Assembly: GCA_015075405.1 (NCBI GenBank)
Contig: JABTUK010000002.1
Location: 1,178,001 to 1,242,000 of the forward strand
From: Anaerolineales bacterium
GTDB taxonomy: Bacteria > Chloroflexota > Anaerolineae > 4572-78 > J111
Length of the DNA stretch: 64,000 bases
Direction of reading: 5' to 3'
Below the pieces are notes generated by a model. It was given only the letters and a program-made list of their open reading frames with translations. It was not told where the DNA came from and searched no databases. This document shows positions 34,023-42,828 of the stretch, in pieces. The position numbers and the translations under genes are program-made. Within the stretch, counting starts at the first letter, position 1. Each line of letters opens with the position of its first letter.

Positions 34023-34100
34023 GATTTCTCAAAGTTGGGTGCTGCGGTTAGCCAAAAATAGTAACCGCAGCATCACAGCTAACCATTATGGAGGAAAAAT

Positions 34101-34601
34101 ATGGGATTCTGGGATAGTTTCAAAAAAGTTATGATCGGCGATGCGCCAAAACCAGAGGAAAAAGCAGTTCCGCCGGCCGTTGAAACCAAAACCGAAGCGC
34201 CGGCCGCTACTACACCGGATGGCGACAACCCTTACCGGCGAGTAAAAATTGCGCATGGGGTGCGCGGCTGGGGCGGCCCCCTGATTATTGAACCAAAACC
34301 CGGCAAAAATTTAATTTACTGCGTTACCGGGGGTGGGATTCACCCGGTGGCCCAGCGGATTGCCGATCTAACCGGCGGGCAAACATTTGACGGCTTTCGT
34401 TCCAAGGCCGATTTTGAGCAGATTGCCGTCGCCGTGATTGACTGCGGCGGCACCGCCCGCGTCGGCGTATACCCCATGAAAGGGGTACCCACAGTAGATA
34501 TTCATGCCACCTCACCTTCTGGCCCGCTGATGAAATATATCAAAGAAACTAACTTTGTATCCGGGGTTACGGTTGACAATATAACTTTGCTGGATGAATA
34601 A
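34101..34601 (+). CDS. PTS glucitol/sorbitol transporter, IIB subunit (N-terminal half of SrlE)
   Basis: A 166-aa protein. Residues about 46-160 match the IIB domain of SrlE: KIAHGVRGWGGPLIIEPKPG, YCVTGGGIHPVAQRIADLTG, FDGFRSKADFEQIAVAVIDC, GGTARVGVYPMKGVPT and SGPLMKYIKETNFVSGVTV. A Cys in YCVTGGG is a candidate for the phosphocysteine. In front is a new segment: MGFWDSFKKVMIGD (amphipathic, much like the DUF1684 protein at 7885), then a Pro/Ala/Glu linker. This tail may tether the free IIB to the membrane now that it is no longer fused to the channel. The RBS is GGAGG. Confidence 0.92.
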   Translation: MGFWDSFKKVMIGDAPKPEEKAVPPAVETKTEAPAATTPDGDNPYRRVKIAHGVRGWGGPLIIEPKPGKNLIYCVTGGGIHPVAQRIADLTGGQTFDGFRSKADFEQIAVAVIDCGGTARVGVYPMKGVPTVDIHATSPSGPLMKYIKETNFVSGVTVDNITLLDE

Positions 34602-34634
34602 ACGGGTCAGATTTTGGCCTCAAAGGACAAGTCA

Positions 34635-35015
34635 ATGAGTGTCACCAAGTATGAAACAAAAGTAATCAAACTCGGCCCAATCACCCAGGATTTTATTGAC
34701 GAGGGAATGTTAATATTCTTTCAAATAAATGTGCCGGATGAACTGGCTAAAATTGCCATTCTGCACGCCCACGACAAACTTCATCAAAAGGTTGTGGCCG
34801 GCGACAAACTTATCATTGATGGCCAGCCCTTGACTATCTTATGTGTGGGTGAAGTAGCCAATGAAAATCTGGCCAACCTGGGACACTTTGTAGTCAAGTT
34901 CAACGGCCTGACGCAACCGGAGATGCCCGGCGATATCTCTGTGCCAAGCGATGTCCCTATCCCTCCTATTGCGCCAGGCACAGTTATCAAAATTGTGGGC
35001 AAAAAAATAGCTTGA
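34635..35015 (+). CDS. srlB: PTS glucitol/sorbitol transporter, IIA subunit
   Basis: A 126-aa cytosolic phosphocarrier: YETKVIKLGPITQDFIDEGM, ILHAHDKLHQKVVAGDKL, LTILCVGEVANENLANLGHF and VVKFNG match the SrlB pattern. His in the ANENLANLGHF or HAHDKL segment is the expected phosphate carrier. The start is ATG 34635 (MSVTKYETK). The frame also extends up to a TTG at 34614. It receives phosphate from HPr, encoded two genes on, and passes it to IIB. Confidence 0.92.
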   Translation: MSVTKYETKVIKLGPITQDFIDEGMLIFFQINVPDELAKIAILHAHDKLHQKVVAGDKLIIDGQPLTILCVGEVANENLANLGHFVVKFNGLTQPEMPGDISVPSDVPIPPIAPGTVIKIVGKKIA

Positions 35016-35076
35016 ATAATTTATGCATGGGGGGCTGGTTTCTCTGTTAAAGGTTTAACCGTTGAAAGGCTAAAAA

Positions 35077-36378
35077 ATGACGCTTCAAAACTTGCTTAAG
35101 GAATATCAGCAGGCAGGCAACCTGGTCAAAGTCGGCCTGGTGGGGGCCGGCCAGATGGGCGAAGGTTTGATTTGCCAGATGGAAATGATGTACGGGGTGC
35201 GCGCCTTTGCCGTGGCCGATGTAGCGCCGGGGCGGGCGGTTCAGGCATTTCAATCCGCCAACTTGCCTGATGATCTGATTGTCGAAACAAATCGGCTGGA
35301 CCTGGCCGTGGCGGCGATTGAGGAAGGTCGCCGGCTGGCCACCAACGATGCCTCCCTCTTGTCTCAAATCCCCAATTTAGACATCATTGTTGAAGCCACC
35401 GGCGTTCCAGAAATTGGAGCCAAGGTTGCCCTGGACGCCATTCTCAACCGCAAACATGTGCTGCAAATGAACGTAGAAACGGATGCAACGGTTGGCTATC
35501 TCTTGCGGAAGATGGCCAAGGCCGCCAATGTTGTCTACACCCTCACCGCCGGTGATGAACCCGGCACAACGATGGAACTGTTTGACTTTGCCAGCAGCCT
35601 GGGCTTTGAAGTTGTTTGCGCCGGTAAAGGGAAGAACAACCCGCTTGATCGCACCTCTAACCCCGACACCGTAGCCGAAAAAGCCAGAATGAGACGGATG
35701 AATCCCAAAATGTTGGCTTCTTTTGAAGATGGCACCAAAACGATGGTCGAAATGACCTCTCTGGGCAATGCCATTGGTTTTGTGCCGGACGTGCGTGGCA
35801 TGCATGGTCCCGCAGTTACCGCCGCCACGCTTTCAAAGGTGTATGTGCCTAAAGAAGCCGGAGGGATTTTGAACCAAACTGGGGTGGTTGAATATGGCCT
35901 GGGAGTTTCTCCCGGTGTGTTTGTCGTCTTTACCACTGACCACCCCAAGATTATCCGTGACTTGCAGTATCTCAGCATGGGCAGCGGCCCTTACTGGGCG
36001 CTTTACCGGCCCTATCATCTGACCAGCCTGGAAACGCCCATTTCTATCGCTCGCGCCGTATTGAAGGGCGAAACGACCGCCGCGACCGATTACCCGCCTG
36101 TAGCCGAAACAATAACTGTAGCCAAAAAAGATTTAAAGGCCGGTGAGACGATTGATGGCCTGGGCGGCTTCTGTGTCTACGGGCTGATTGAACGAGCCGA
36201 CGTGGCCCGCCAAGGGGGGCTGTTACCATTGGGTCTGGCCCCAGGCAGCCAATTGTTACGTGATGTTGCCCAGGGCGAACCGCTGACCTACGCCGATGTG
36301 AAAGTGGATGAATCGCTGACCATTGTTCATTTGAGACGGCTGCAAGACCAACAAGTGGCCGCTCCCAACGGAAAATAG
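35077..36378 (+). CDS. NAD(P)-binding oxidoreductase with C-terminal SAF domain (COG4091-like)
   Basis: A 433-aa protein. An N-terminal Rossmann fold carries VKVGLVGAGQMGEGLICQM and IIVEATGVPEIGAKVA, then a homoserine-dehydrogenase-like middle part (GDEPGTTMELFDFASSLGFE, GKGKNNPLDR). A C-terminal SAF domain begins at about residue 355 (TVAKKDLKAGETIDGLGGFC). Such proteins are found in sugar and polyol operons. Here, between PTS IIA and HPr, the likely substrate is the phosphorylated sugar alcohol brought in, taking the place of SrlD. That is an inference. The N-terminal helix LQNLLKEYQQAGN is typical of the group. Confidence 0.85.
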   Translation: MTLQNLLKEYQQAGNLVKVGLVGAGQMGEGLICQMEMMYGVRAFAVADVAPGRAVQAFQSANLPDDLIVETNRLDLAVAAIEEGRRLATNDASLLSQIPNLDIIVEATGVPEIGAKVALDAILNRKHVLQMNVETDATVGYLLRKMAKAANVVYTLTAGDEPGTTMELFDFASSLGFEVVCAGKGKNNPLDRTSNPDTVAEKARMRRMNPKMLASFEDGTKTMVEMTSLGNAIGFVPDVRGMHGPAVTAATLSKVYVPKEAGGILNQTGVVEYGLGVSPGVFVVFTTDHPKIIRDLQYLSMGSGPYWALYRPYHLTSLETPISIARAVLKGETTAATDYPPVAETITVAKKDLKAGETIDGLGGFCVYGLIERADVARQGGLLPLGLAPGSQLLRDVAQGEPLTYADVKVDESLTIVHLRRLQDQQVAAPNGK

Positions 36379-36394
36379 GGGTTGAGGGTTAAAA

Positions 36395-36673
36395 ATGGTC
36401 GAAACAACCATCACCATAAACCATCCGGTTGGCCTCCATGCCAGACCCGGCGTTACTTTTGTGCAAACCGCCAGCAAGTTCCAATCAAAAATTTCTCTGG
36501 CAAACCTGACCCGCAACTCAACCGAGGTGAACGCCAAGAGTATTGTCAGCGTGATCAAAGCAGCCGTAGCCCAGGGTCACACCATTCGCCTGACGGCTGA
36601 GGGCGAAGACGCTCAAGCAGCCATAGATACTCTGACCCAGTTGATTAACGACAATTTTGGCGAGGTTGGATAA
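36395..36673 (+). CDS. HPr-family phosphocarrier
   Basis: A 92-aa HPr-like protein with the active-site His in NHPVGLHARPGVTFV (His16, followed by Ala-Arg-Pro) and the Ser-site helix region NAKSIVSVIKAAV. HPr passes phosphate from enzyme I to IIA. Enzyme I is not in this window. It lies 16 bp after the oxidoreductase, which makes this a self-contained sugar-alcohol PTS operon lacking only enzyme I. Confidence 0.93.
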   Translation: MVETTITINHPVGLHARPGVTFVQTASKFQSKISLANLTRNSTEVNAKSIVSVIKAAVAQGHTIRLTAEGEDAQAAIDTLTQLINDNFGEVG

Positions 36674-36687
36674 TTCACTGCTTAGCT

Positions 36688-36778
36688 GTCATTTCGAGCG
36701 CCAGCGAGAAATCTCCTTGCTCGGTGTAACAGCTTAGGCGGTGAGAACGAAGATTCCTCCCTACGGTCGGAATGACAT
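36688..36778. repeat. Palindromic repeat family A, short form
   Basis: GTCATTTCGAGCGCCAGCGAG on the left and CTACGGTCGGAATGACAT on the right, with GAGAAATCTCC and AGATTCCTCCC inner arms. It closes the PTS operon and lies between convergent transcripts. Confidence 0.85.
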
Positions 36779-36851
36779 AACTTGGACTGAGGTATTTGCT
36801 TGCTTTGATTTCGTCACGAACTTGGGCAATCCTGTGCTAAGGAGTTGTCCT

Positions 36852-38681
36852 TTACTGAAGAATATACTCCAGCTCTTTCAACCTGGCCCGCACTGCTTTT
36901 TCCTTATTGGCCGGAATGACCAGTGTTTTTTTATCAATCGCCCGGCAGATTTTACCCAGAACAGGGTCAGATAGGGCCAACTCCAGCAGTTCGGCGGAGT
37001 TAGCTTTGATAAATAGGGCCGGCTCTCCGCGATTGAAGGCTTGACTATTCTGGTTGATCCGTTCCAGCCAGGCCAGCACCGGCGGCGGGAGCGGCCCGGT
37101 GTTTCGTTGGCTCAAAAAATCGGCCAGATGGGCCAATTCCTGACCCTCTTCCAGCGAAGTCAAGAGGCGCTGCGAGTCCAGCCGGTAAGAGCCGTTTCCC
37201 AGTGGGACGGCCAGTAGTTCCAAATCGCGGCGGTTGTTGGGGGTCAGGTTAGCCGGATGGGTCACAGTCACGACCAAATCGGCTGAAACGGTAAAAAGCG
37301 AGGCGGCCAGCGGCCGGGAAGGAATATACTCGCCAGCCTGCCCCAGTAGATATGCCCCCAACGGGTTGATCCGAAAATATTTGAGGCCGTCATAGGGGCT
37401 AAAAATCTCGTCGCTGTAGGGCGAACTCACCGCGGATTTGGCCTCTTCCGGGCGGGTGTAGAGCAAATCCAACGCCCCGATGCTGCCCAAATATTCCATC
37501 AAAATCACTTTGATATACGAACCTTTAACTACCGGCCAATAGGTATCGCTGTAGAGCGCGCCATACTCTTTATGGCCCACATACAGGCTGCTGTAGCCGG
37601 TTTTTTCCACCGCAAAATCAAAGCGCCAGATTTTGATGGCTCGAAAGAAATCTTCCAGGTCAATCCAGACGCCGACCGGACACCACGACAGGGCTTCAAT
37701 AATCGGCTCGCGCCGGGAGGCCGGAGGGGTGAACAAAGTGCTGCGGCTCTTTTGGCCTTTGAGCGCCGAAATGCGGCTCAACTCATCAAAACTGCCTTCG
37801 CGAGTCCAGCTTTCAAACGCTTCCAGCAAACTTTCGACATCCTGGGTTTGATAAAACTTCTGCCCCAGCGGTGACAATTGCAAACCGCGTATCCGGCCCA
37901 TTTTGACCAGGCCCGACTCGCGGGCGAAGACATCCAGCCCAAACGGGCGGATGGTTTGGTTGGCGCGGTATTTGTCGAAGAGCGGCAGAAAATCTCCCTG
38001 TAACAAATTAGCCACAATTTGTTTGATCCCTGCCAGGGTGGCCCGCCCCGAAGTGTTATCGGTACTAATTTTACCTTCATTGACCAGCCGCAAATAGGCC
38101 ACCAAATCGTGCAGCCCGGCCTGCTCAGTTTCAGCGCAAATAAGTTCTGCCAGCCTGTGGAAACGCCCCGGCGTGGTTTTGGGCGCTTGCGACACGCCTG
38201 ACACCTGAAATTTGTCGGGCGGCGGGACCAAATTTTCCAGCAGCGGCAGCAAATCGCTGGGCAAAATAGGATTGTAAACATTAAAGGCGTGGTAGGGGGT
38301 GGGAGTGTACAGAAACAGGTCCAGCAGAATCGGTTGGGCTTGCCACGACCATCTACTCTGCGGGCGCTCCGGCAGCGAGCCGTACTGGGCCACAAAGGCA
38401 GTCGCGTTAAACTCGCCCCCGTTGTGGTAAGCCGAGGCTACCGCTTTTTTAGATAAATCGTCCAGCTTATCCCACAAGCGCCGCAGCGAGTCCGGGGTCA
38501 TGACTACTTTGTGAATGCAGCGCACTAGGTCATCCTTGCGGGTGTAACTGGAACAACCGCACAGCCCGGCCAGCCGTTTGAGGGTGTCATTGGTTTGTTG
38601 ATAAAGTATCTCGGATAGTTCCATTTTTAGGGTAGCAAGTTGAACGTTCAAACGTTCAACTTTCAACCGACTCTGTATCAT
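36852..38681 (-). CDS. Helicase_C_3/XPB-like domain protein, unknown role
   Basis: A 609-aa protein without a Walker A motif. The N-terminal part (LSEILYQQTNDTLKRLAGLC, TPDSLRRLWDKLDDLSKKAV) and the overall helical, winged-helix character match the Helicase_C_3 or XPB/Ssl2-accessory type of protein often encoded next to helicases. The end has TKLVIPANKEKAVRARLKEL-type words (KTLVIPANKEKAVRARLKEL). The first 19 residues from 38681 are translated from a TTGAACGTTCAAACGTTCAA repeat, and the ATG at 38624 (MELSEILYQQ) is an alternative start. It overlaps the SWIM gene's end. With the SNF2 helicase it makes a three-gene unit. Confidence 0.75.
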   Translation of the reverse strand: MIQSRLKVERLNVQLATLKMELSEILYQQTNDTLKRLAGLCGCSSYTRKDDLVRCIHKVVMTPDSLRRLWDKLDDLSKKAVASAYHNGGEFNATAFVAQYGSLPERPQSRWSWQAQPILLDLFLYTPTPYHAFNVYNPILPSDLLPLLENLVPPPDKFQVSGVSQAPKTTPGRFHRLAELICAETEQAGLHDLVAYLRLVNEGKISTDNTSGRATLAGIKQIVANLLQGDFLPLFDKYRANQTIRPFGLDVFARESGLVKMGRIRGLQLSPLGQKFYQTQDVESLLEAFESWTREGSFDELSRISALKGQKSRSTLFTPPASRREPIIEALSWCPVGVWIDLEDFFRAIKIWRFDFAVEKTGYSSLYVGHKEYGALYSDTYWPVVKGSYIKVILMEYLGSIGALDLLYTRPEEAKSAVSSPYSDEIFSPYDGLKYFRINPLGAYLLGQAGEYIPSRPLAASLFTVSADLVVTVTHPANLTPNNRRDLELLAVPLGNGSYRLDSQRLLTSLEEGQELAHLADFLSQRNTGPLPPPVLAWLERINQNSQAFNRGEPALFIKANSAELLELALSDPVLGKICRAIDKKTLVIPANKEKAVRARLKELEYILQ

Positions 38682-39534
38682 CCTTAAAGGCCGCCGTTAT
38701 CGCCGCCTCGCTGATGGCGCGGTAGGCCGGGCCGAGGAGGTGTTCGATATCCTCGCTCAGAAAAGAGGGCTGGCCCAGGCGTTTCAAGATGGGCAAAGAG
38801 GTAATCGGAGGCTTGATGGTTGTTTTGAAATGGGTCAACGGCTGGCCCAACTGCCAGAAGTGAGCCAGGCTCTCGGCCAGGGGCGGCGCAACTTCCGCTA
38901 TCTCCTCTTCTGCCTCGTCCTCCGCTCCGCCTGCGGCCCGGCGTTCACGCAGCGCAGCCAGAATCTGCTCCTGGGTTCGCCCGCGCAGCCGGAAGAGCAA
39001 AAACGGGTCTTCGTCAAACTGCTCGCCCAGAATGTAATGCACAGCGGCGATATGCTTGCACGGGTTCGATGGGTCGGGGCAGCTACACTCGGTGATCAAT
39101 TGACCCCGTTTTTCCGGGAAGAGGCTAACTTTAGCCGCTTGAAAAGCCTGCTCGATCTCCTGCGGCATCTCCCCGGCCAGGAGTTGGGCGGTGAAAATGG
39201 CTTGCCCGGCCAGCGCGTCAATGACCTGCTCCCACTGTTTATCGGTCAGCGGGGTCATCTCGATGGTTATTTTATAGGGCCGGCGCTCCGAACCTTGCAC
39301 TTTGGCAGCAATGCCGGTCTTGGTCTCCTCGATAGAAAGCACCTGCCCCTGGCGGGCATAACTACGCCCGCGAGTCAGCCGGCCCCGGTCCACCAGCCGC
39401 TCCAGGGCGGCAATCCAGCGGGTGGCCCACCAATTTTTGGCAAAATCGCCCCGCTTGCTTTTGGCCTTGATGCCCTGATCGGTTTTAATGGGCTGGCTGG
39501 ACGGATAATAATCGTAATAATCGTAGCGGCTCAT
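38656..39534 (-). CDS. SWIM zinc-finger protein
   Basis: The ATG at 39534 follows AGGAG, giving 292 aa. The SWIM motif CxCx(n)CxH is clear at CSCPDPSNPCKHIAAVHY (about residue 145). The N-terminus (YYDYYPSSQPI, AKNWWATRWIAALERLVDRG, RGRSYARQGQVLSIE) is characteristic of the bacterial SWIM proteins coded beside SNF2 helicases. SWIM fingers bind DNA or protein. Here it lies directly downstream of an SNF2 helicase gene and overlaps the next gene by 26 bp. The three products probably act as one complex on DNA. Confidence 0.9.
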   Translation of the reverse strand: MSRYDYYDYYPSSQPIKTDQGIKAKSKRGDFAKNWWATRWIAALERLVDRGRLTRGRSYARQGQVLSIEETKTGIAAKVQGSERRPYKITIEMTPLTDKQWEQVIDALAGQAIFTAQLLAGEMPQEIEQAFQAAKVSLFPEKRGQLITECSCPDPSNPCKHIAAVHYILGEQFDEDPFLLFRLRGRTQEQILAALRERRAAGGAEDEAEEEIAEVAPPLAESLAHFWQLGQPLTHFKTTIKPPITSLPILKRLGQPSFLSEDIEHLLGPAYRAISEAAITAAFKDDTESVES

Positions 39535-39645
39535 TGATAATCTCCTATTAATTACCTTTTCCCCGAACTTCCTGGAAGGTTGGGACGTTGGAAGGCTGGT
39601 AATTTCTTCTGCCACCTTCCATTCCTCCAGCCTTCCTTTCTTCCA

Positions 39646-42600
39646 TCACTGCACCGCCTCCCGACGCAGGGCGACCAGATCCCGCAGTTCGTTGGTCGAA
39701 AGCTCGGTCAGCCAGTTTTCGCCGCTGCCGATGATGCTCTGGGCCAGGGCTTTTTTACTTTCAATCATGTCGTCAATCTTCTCTTCCAAAGTGCCGGCGC
39801 AGATAAATTTATGCACCTGCACATTGCGGGTCTGCCCAATTCTAAAGGCGCGGTCGGTGGCCTGGTTTTCCACTGCCGGATTCCACCAGCGATCAAAATG
39901 AAAAACGTGGTTGGCGCGGGTCAGGTTGAGGCCGGTGCCGCCCGCCTTGAGCGACAGAATAAAAATCGGCGGGCCGTTCTCCTCTTCCTGGAAACGTTTG
40001 ACCATGACCTCGCGCTTTTTGACCGGCGTATCGCCGTACAAAAACAGGCTCGATATACCCAGCGCCTCGTTGAGATGCTCTTTGAGCAAATGGCCCATCT
40101 CGGAAAATTGGGTAAAAATCAGCATCCGGTCGCCCACCGAAACCGCTTCTTCCAACATTTCGGTCAGGCGGGTCAATTTGCCGCTGCGCGGCTTGTCGGG
40201 ATCGAGGGTGAGGGTGTGCCCGTCGCCCACCTGGTGCAGAAATTGGGCCGGGTGGTTGCAAACCTGTTTGAGCTGCATGAGCATGCTCAGTACCAGGCCC
40301 TTGCGCTCGATGCCCGACGACTCCGCCAGCCGTTCCATCACCTTTTGCACCACCGACTCGTACAGCGTGGCCTGTTCCTCCGTCAAATTGCAGTACACTT
40401 TCATTTCCTGCTTGTCGGGCAAATCCTGGATTACCCGCGGGTCGGTTTTGACCCGGCGCAGGATAAAGGGCGAGGCCATCTTTTTCAAACGGCCAATCGC
40501 CTCCTCGTCTCCGTAGCGCTCAATCGGCAGGGCGAAATTTTGGCGAAAGCCATGGCGCGAACCGAGGTAGCCCGGATTGAGAAAGTGCATAATTGACCAC
40601 AATTCCGACAGCCGGTTCTCGACCGGCGTGCCGGTCAAAGCCAGCCGAAATTGGGCCGGCAGGCGACGAATAACCTGGCTCTGCTTGGCTTCGGGATTTT
40701 TGATGTTCTGGGCTTCGTCCAAAATCAGCCCAAACCAGCCAATCTCTTTGAGCGTCTCGGCATCGCGGCGGGCGATGGCGTAGCTGGTCAGCAGTAAATC
40801 GGTTTGCTGCGCCTGCTGCTTCAATTCGTCGTCGCGCAGGCGGGCCGCGCCCTGATGAATGTGGGTGGTCAAAGCCGGGGCAAACCGCGCCACCTCTTTC
40901 TGCCAGTTGAAGACCACCGAGGTGGGACAAATCAGCAAACTGGGGCCAGGCAGCGCCCCGTTCTGTTCTTTTTCCTTCAATAACATAGCAATGGTCTGGA
41001 TGGTTTTGCCCAGGCCCATGTCGTCGGCCAGGCAGGCGCCCATGCCCCAGCGCCGCAGAAAATCCAGCCAGGAGTAGCCGTACTGCTGGTAGGGCCGCAG
41101 TTGGCCCTGCAAGCTTTGCGGCTGGGGCAGCGGGGTCAACTTTTCATGGCCGGTAAAGCGCTCCATCCAATCGGCCAGCCAGCCTTCGTACTCTACCCGC
41201 TCGACCGGCAAGCCTTCGACCGTTTCGGTGGCGCCCAGGCCCATGCGCACGGCCTCGTTCAGCCCCACCTCGGCTTCCAGGTTTTGTTTCTCCCAAAAGC
41301 GAATCGCCGCCTCGATCTGCTCCGGGTCGAGCTGGACCCACTGCCCCCGGATTTGGACCAGCGGCGATTTCAGCGCCACCAGCGCGTTGAACTCCTCGCG
41401 GGTCAGGGTGGTCTCGCCCAGGGCCAGTTCCCACTTGTAGCTAATCAGATTTTCCAGCGACATCGCGCCGGTGCTGGTTTCGACCTTAGCTCCTTTTTTG
41501 GTCCCCATTTTGAGCCGGACGCCCAAGCGCGTGCCCGGCTTGTTCCACCAGGGCGGGACCAGCACCCCGAAGCCACTGCCTTCAAGGAGCGGCGCGCTCT
41601 GGCGCAAAAATTTAAAAGCATCGTCGGTGGAGAGGGGCAGAGCGACCGGCGTCGTCGTTTTTAGACCCGCCCGCAGCGGCTCGAACAGGCGGGCGGCGTA
41701 GCCCAGGCCGGCCAGCAGTTTTTCCTGCGGCTGTTCAAAACGGCGGTTGAGCGCGGTCAACACATTGCCTTTGGTCTGCCAGACCTGCTGCGCCGGCACC
41801 AGCAGACTGGGATCATCGCGGGCCTGCAACAAATAGTGCAGATTCCAATTCTTTTTGGCGGCGGACTCGGCCTGCTGGGCCGGGGCTTCCAGTCGAAAGG
41901 CCACCCGGAAGGTTTTATCGCCGGCTACGTGTAGATTGCGCCGCCAATTTTTGTGGCCCTGGTTCAGATGGCTCAACTGGGCCGTCGAGCCGCTGACCCT
42001 GGGATTGGCATTGAACAGGGAAGCCAGCCAGTTGTAGGCAACATCCGTGCCATCACTCCTTTTCACCAGGGGGGAAACCGCCGCCGCGCTCCACTGCCGG
42101 GCCAGGGCGTCGGTCATGGTGTTGAGAAAGGTATCCAGCACGGTGCGCGGGGAAGGCGCGTTTTCGGGCTTGTCGGTTTCAGCGCGGCAGAGGGGCGGCA
42201 TAGCCTCCAGCAGCCGGGCCAGGCGCGGGCCGTCCTGCGAGCCGTCGAGCACCGGCAGCCAGCGGGCGTGAAAGATTTTGCCCTGGGCGTCGGCCTGGGC
42301 CAACACCGGCAATAGCTTTTGCTGGGCCAGCGTTTCCAACACCAGGTTGGCGACGGAGTGCCAATAATAAATCTCCGCGCCCAGGACCAGGTGCGGTGGT
42401 AAGTTTTCAGTCCCGGCCAGAGCAGTCAGCAGATCAAAGGCGGCCACAGGCGGCAGCCACAGCCCGGCCACCAGCCAGGGCGTCAGTGTAGGCGCTTCGC
42501 TGTCCACAATATCCCAATCGTGCTGCAACTGCGGCGAAGGCTGTGGGCCGGATTTGAGGGTGGGTAGGAGCAGGCTGACCAGTTTTTTCTCGGCCACCAT

Positions 42601-42792
42601 TGCTTCTGCTGCCAGCGGGGCCAGCAACGGTTTCAACAGTTCTGGGGCGGCGCAAAAGGGATGAGGCGCTCCCTTTTTGGGTTTGATTTTAGGCGGTTGC
42701 CCGTCCGAACTCTCGGCCCAACAGAGCATACCGGCGGTCTCGGTTTCGGTTGGGCGGGTCGGCGGGTGCCAATGAAGGTGTAGAACGTACAT
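39646..42792 (-). CDS. SNF2/HepA-family DNA helicase-like ATPase
   Basis: A 1048-aa SWI2/SNF2 ATPase. The N-terminal half (about 1-560) is a bacterial SNF2-associated region (DAFKFLRQSAPLLEGSGFGV, VPPWW, LSLENLISYKWELALGE). The motor follows: Walker A LADDMGLGKTIQTI, motif II LILDEAQNIKNP, motif III LTGTPVENRL, motif V LSLKAGGTGLNLTRANHVFH, and motif VI ENQATDRAFRIGQ with the arginine finger. These proteins slide along duplex DNA and remodel bound proteins. The gene heads the SNF2-SWIM-Helicase_C_3 cluster on the minus strand. Such clusters occur in repair and defence settings, but no nuclease or methylase is encoded here. Confidence 0.95.
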   Translation of the reverse strand: MYVLHLHWHPPTRPTETETAGMLCWAESSDGQPPKIKPKKGAPHPFCAAPELLKPLLAPLAAEAMVAEKKLVSLLLPTLKSGPQPSPQLQHDWDIVDSEAPTLTPWLVAGLWLPPVAAFDLLTALAGTENLPPHLVLGAEIYYWHSVANLVLETLAQQKLLPVLAQADAQGKIFHARWLPVLDGSQDGPRLARLLEAMPPLCRAETDKPENAPSPRTVLDTFLNTMTDALARQWSAAAVSPLVKRSDGTDVAYNWLASLFNANPRVSGSTAQLSHLNQGHKNWRRNLHVAGDKTFRVAFRLEAPAQQAESAAKKNWNLHYLLQARDDPSLLVPAQQVWQTKGNVLTALNRRFEQPQEKLLAGLGYAARLFEPLRAGLKTTTPVALPLSTDDAFKFLRQSAPLLEGSGFGVLVPPWWNKPGTRLGVRLKMGTKKGAKVETSTGAMSLENLISYKWELALGETTLTREEFNALVALKSPLVQIRGQWVQLDPEQIEAAIRFWEKQNLEAEVGLNEAVRMGLGATETVEGLPVERVEYEGWLADWMERFTGHEKLTPLPQPQSLQGQLRPYQQYGYSWLDFLRRWGMGACLADDMGLGKTIQTIAMLLKEKEQNGALPGPSLLICPTSVVFNWQKEVARFAPALTTHIHQGAARLRDDELKQQAQQTDLLLTSYAIARRDAETLKEIGWFGLILDEAQNIKNPEAKQSQVIRRLPAQFRLALTGTPVENRLSELWSIMHFLNPGYLGSRHGFRQNFALPIERYGDEEAIGRLKKMASPFILRRVKTDPRVIQDLPDKQEMKVYCNLTEEQATLYESVVQKVMERLAESSGIERKGLVLSMLMQLKQVCNHPAQFLHQVGDGHTLTLDPDKPRSGKLTRLTEMLEEAVSVGDRMLIFTQFSEMGHLLKEHLNEALGISSLFLYGDTPVKKREVMVKRFQEEENGPPIFILSLKAGGTGLNLTRANHVFHFDRWWNPAVENQATDRAFRIGQTRNVQVHKFICAGTLEEKIDDMIESKKALAQSIIGSGENWLTELSTNELRDLVALRREAVQ

Positions 42793-42828
42793 AGTGACTT
42801 TCTTTCAGATCGTTAGGGATTTCAGATC

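Noticed and set aside
39580..40596. Long plus-strand frame (338 aa) opposite the SNF2 helicase
   Set aside because: The helicase motifs on the minus strand are unambiguous. This frame has no recognisable motif. The same holds for 38740-39537, 41101-41664, 58091-58876, 59586-60329 and 62465-63094.
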